Below are positions 6,220 through 7,309 of a stretch of DNA of 7,309 nucleotides, in pieces. The notes under the pieces are model-generated. The model did not search any database and was not told the DNA's origin. It was given only the letters and a program-made list of their open reading frames with translations. Origin of the DNA: IMCC26077 sp964490435 (GTDB taxonomy: Bacteria > Actinomycetota > Actinomycetes > Nanopelagicales > Nanopelagicaceae); the NCBI GenBank assembly GCA_964490435.1, contig CAZBCF010000057.1, forward strand, positions 1 through 7,309, written 5' to 3'. The number at the start of each line of letters is the position of its first letter. The first letter of the stretch is position 1. Made by a program: the position numbers and the translations under genes.

Positions 6220-7245
6220 ATGCGCGATCCGTTCACTTCTCGTCCCAACGGTCATTTTGGCCGAATTTACAATTGGGAAAATCATTGCATCATGGAGCTC
6301 AATTCGACGGAATTGAGTGTGCAGGTCAGTCTTACTCGTGGTGCTGAGATACTTGAGATTCGCGATAAACGGAAGAATTTAGATTTACTGTGGCACAACC
6401 ATGAGGACATCGTTCGTAACCGCGAATTCATATCAAGTCGTAATTCTGAATTCGGGAATTTTTTAGAGCATTTCTCTGGAGGTTGGCAGGAGGTCCTACC
6501 CGCAGCACAATACCCAGTCGAATACAAGGGAATCAAAGTAGGAGGACATGGAGAAGCCGCACTACTTTCCTGGAATTTTGAGATTCTTAGAGATTCTCAT
6601 GACGAGTTGGTCGTGAAACTTTGGGTAAATCTCCGCCTTTTTCCACTGCGCCTAACGCGGATTATGTCGCTTAAAAATGAAACGCTTCGTTTTGATGAAA
6701 CTGTTGAGAACATAGGAGCTGAAGAGATTGAGTTCCAGTGGGGGCAACATCTCGTACTAGGTGGACCTTTGGCAGATGCCGGAGCCGAACTATTGGTCGA
6801 TACTGGAGAACGTTTCGAGGTTCCACATTATCCGAGTCCAACTTACCGCTTTGAAGTTGATCAAATAGGAGAGTGGCCGATAGTTCGACGAACAAACGGG
6901 TTCAATGAGGATGTAGGTAGGCTGCCGATGAATGATGGAACGGATGGACATGTGATTTTGGGTCCCATGAAAAATCCTGACGTCTCACTGATCAATCGCA
7001 AGCTAGGTCTAAAGGCACGAATGCAATGGAACAAGGAAACCTACCCATATTGTTGGATTTGGATGGTCTGGGGCGGTATAAAACAATATCCATTGTGGGG
7101 CGCTCACCGTCTTGTAACCATCGAACCATTCTCTTCGCCAGTCATTCCCCTTACTGAGGCAATCGCTTCTGGAAGCGCATTGGTAGCCAAACCTGGAGGT
7201 ATCGTGTCCTCGTGGGTGGAATTCACAGTTTCCGAAATCAGTTAA
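6220..7245 (+). CDS. Aldose 1-epimerase (galactose mutarotase)-like protein
   Basis: A 341-residue protein of the galactose-mutarotase beta-sandwich superfamily, which interconverts alpha and beta anomers of aldoses. Supporting marks are the early RGAEILEI strand (40-47), GGWQEVLP (87-94) followed by GGHGE (108-112, His110 and Glu112), WGQHLVLGGP (174-183) with His177 as the likely acid, and TIEPFSSP (300-307) with Glu302 as the likely base. Length fits the family's bacterial members. It is a divergent branch, so other carbohydrate-binding roles remain possible. The ATG lies four bases after the dehydrogenase stop and lacks a clear Shine-Dalgarno, suggesting translational coupling; a later ATG at residue 25 would remove what looks like part of the first strand. 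Next to an SDR it would supply the anomer that the dehydrogenase uses. Confidence 0.82.
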   Translation: MRDPFTSRPNGHFGRIYNWENHCIMELNSTELSVQVSLTRGAEILEIRDKRKNLDLLWHNHEDIVRNREFISSRNSEFGNFLEHFSGGWQEVLPAAQYPVEYKGIKVGGHGEAALLSWNFEILRDSHDELVVKLWVNLRLFPLRLTRIMSLKNETLRFDETVENIGAEEIEFQWGQHLVLGGPLADAGAELLVDTGERFEVPHYPSPTYRFEVDQIGEWPIVRRTNGFNEDVGRLPMNDGTDGHVILGPMKNPDVSLINRKLGLKARMQWNKETYPYCWIWMVWGGIKQYPLWGAHRLVTIEPFSSPVIPLTEAIASGSALVAKPGGIVSSWVEFTVSEIS

Positions 7246-7249
7246 GGAG
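7244..7249 (+). promoter_or_regulatory. Shine-Dalgarno of the last, truncated gene
   Basis: AAGGAG overlaps the stop codon of the epimerase-like gene and sits six bases before the ATG at 7256. It supports a real gene start there even though only 18 codons are visible. Confidence 0.75.
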
Positions 7250-7255
7250 CTTCCG

Positions 7256-7309
7256 ATGAAGATCACGAAGATATCGACGACGGTAGTTAACGCTGATTTG
7301 CGTAACTGG
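7256..7309 (+). CDS. N-terminus of probable enolase-superfamily (mandelate racemase/muconate lactonizing type) acid-sugar dehydratase, partial
   Basis: Eighteen codons are visible before the right edge: MKITKISTTVVNADLRNW. The MKIT-x-I/L-x-x-x-x-V beta strand followed by LRNW is, from memory, the usual opening of the capping domain of mandelate racemase/galactonate dehydratase-like proteins, where it continues as a V-F-V-K-V strand. These enzymes remove water from aldonic or aldaric acids to give 2-keto-3-deoxy acids. The metal ligands and catalytic residues lie beyond the window, so subfamily and substrate cannot be assigned. A good ribosome site and a 10-bp gap from the epimerase-like gene place it in the same operon. 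It fits the step after a sugar dehydrogenase. Confidence 0.65.
   Translation, partial: MKITKISTTVVNADLRNW

Noticed and set aside
1..7309. CRISPR arrays, tRNA or rRNA genes, insertion sequences, attachment sites
   Set aside because: No spaced repeats, cloverleaf or rRNA-like segments, transposase motifs or terminal inverted repeats were seen; the window is almost fully coding.

Overview
The window looks like part of an Actinomycetota genome of intermediate GC content, possibly a freshwater acI/Nanopelagicales-type lineage. The clues are the style of the secreted binding-protein signal peptide, the near-even base composition, and a divergent gene that looks leaderless. The phylum is a moderately supported inference and the lineage is a guess. 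A run of exactly 100 N at 3763-3862 shows that this is a scaffold, probably from a draft or metagenome assembly.

Layout: positions 1-94 hold the first 31 codons of a minus-strand gene, probably an aspartoacylase/AstE/DoeB-like deacylase. Positions 95-291 are a divergent regulatory region with a candidate minus-strand -10 box and an 11-bp tandem repeat. A LacI-family-like palindrome lies just inside the minus-strand gene. From 292 to the right edge all genes are on the plus strand and tightly packed: a secreted family-5 solute-binding protein, two permeases, two ATPases (the first interrupted by the gap), a short-chain dehydrogenase, an aldose 1-epimerase-like protein, and the first 18 codons of what looks like an enolase-superfamily acid-sugar dehydratase. 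Four of the junctions overlap or lie within 11 bp, so one operon starting upstream of the binding protein is the simplest reading. I see no terminator.

The first five genes form a complete peptide/nickel/opine-type (Opp/Dpp) ABC importer in the usual order A-B-C-D-F. Annotated by homology alone it would be called a peptide transporter, but its operon partners point to a sugar. Mutarotase, NAD-type dehydrogenase and acid-sugar dehydratase are the classic early steps of a non-phosphorylating oxidative sugar pathway (aldose to lactone/aldonate to 2-keto-3-deoxy acid). My main hypothesis is that this locus imports and oxidises a sugar, sugar acid or short glycoside through a Dpp-type importer. 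The specific substrate cannot be read from the sequence.
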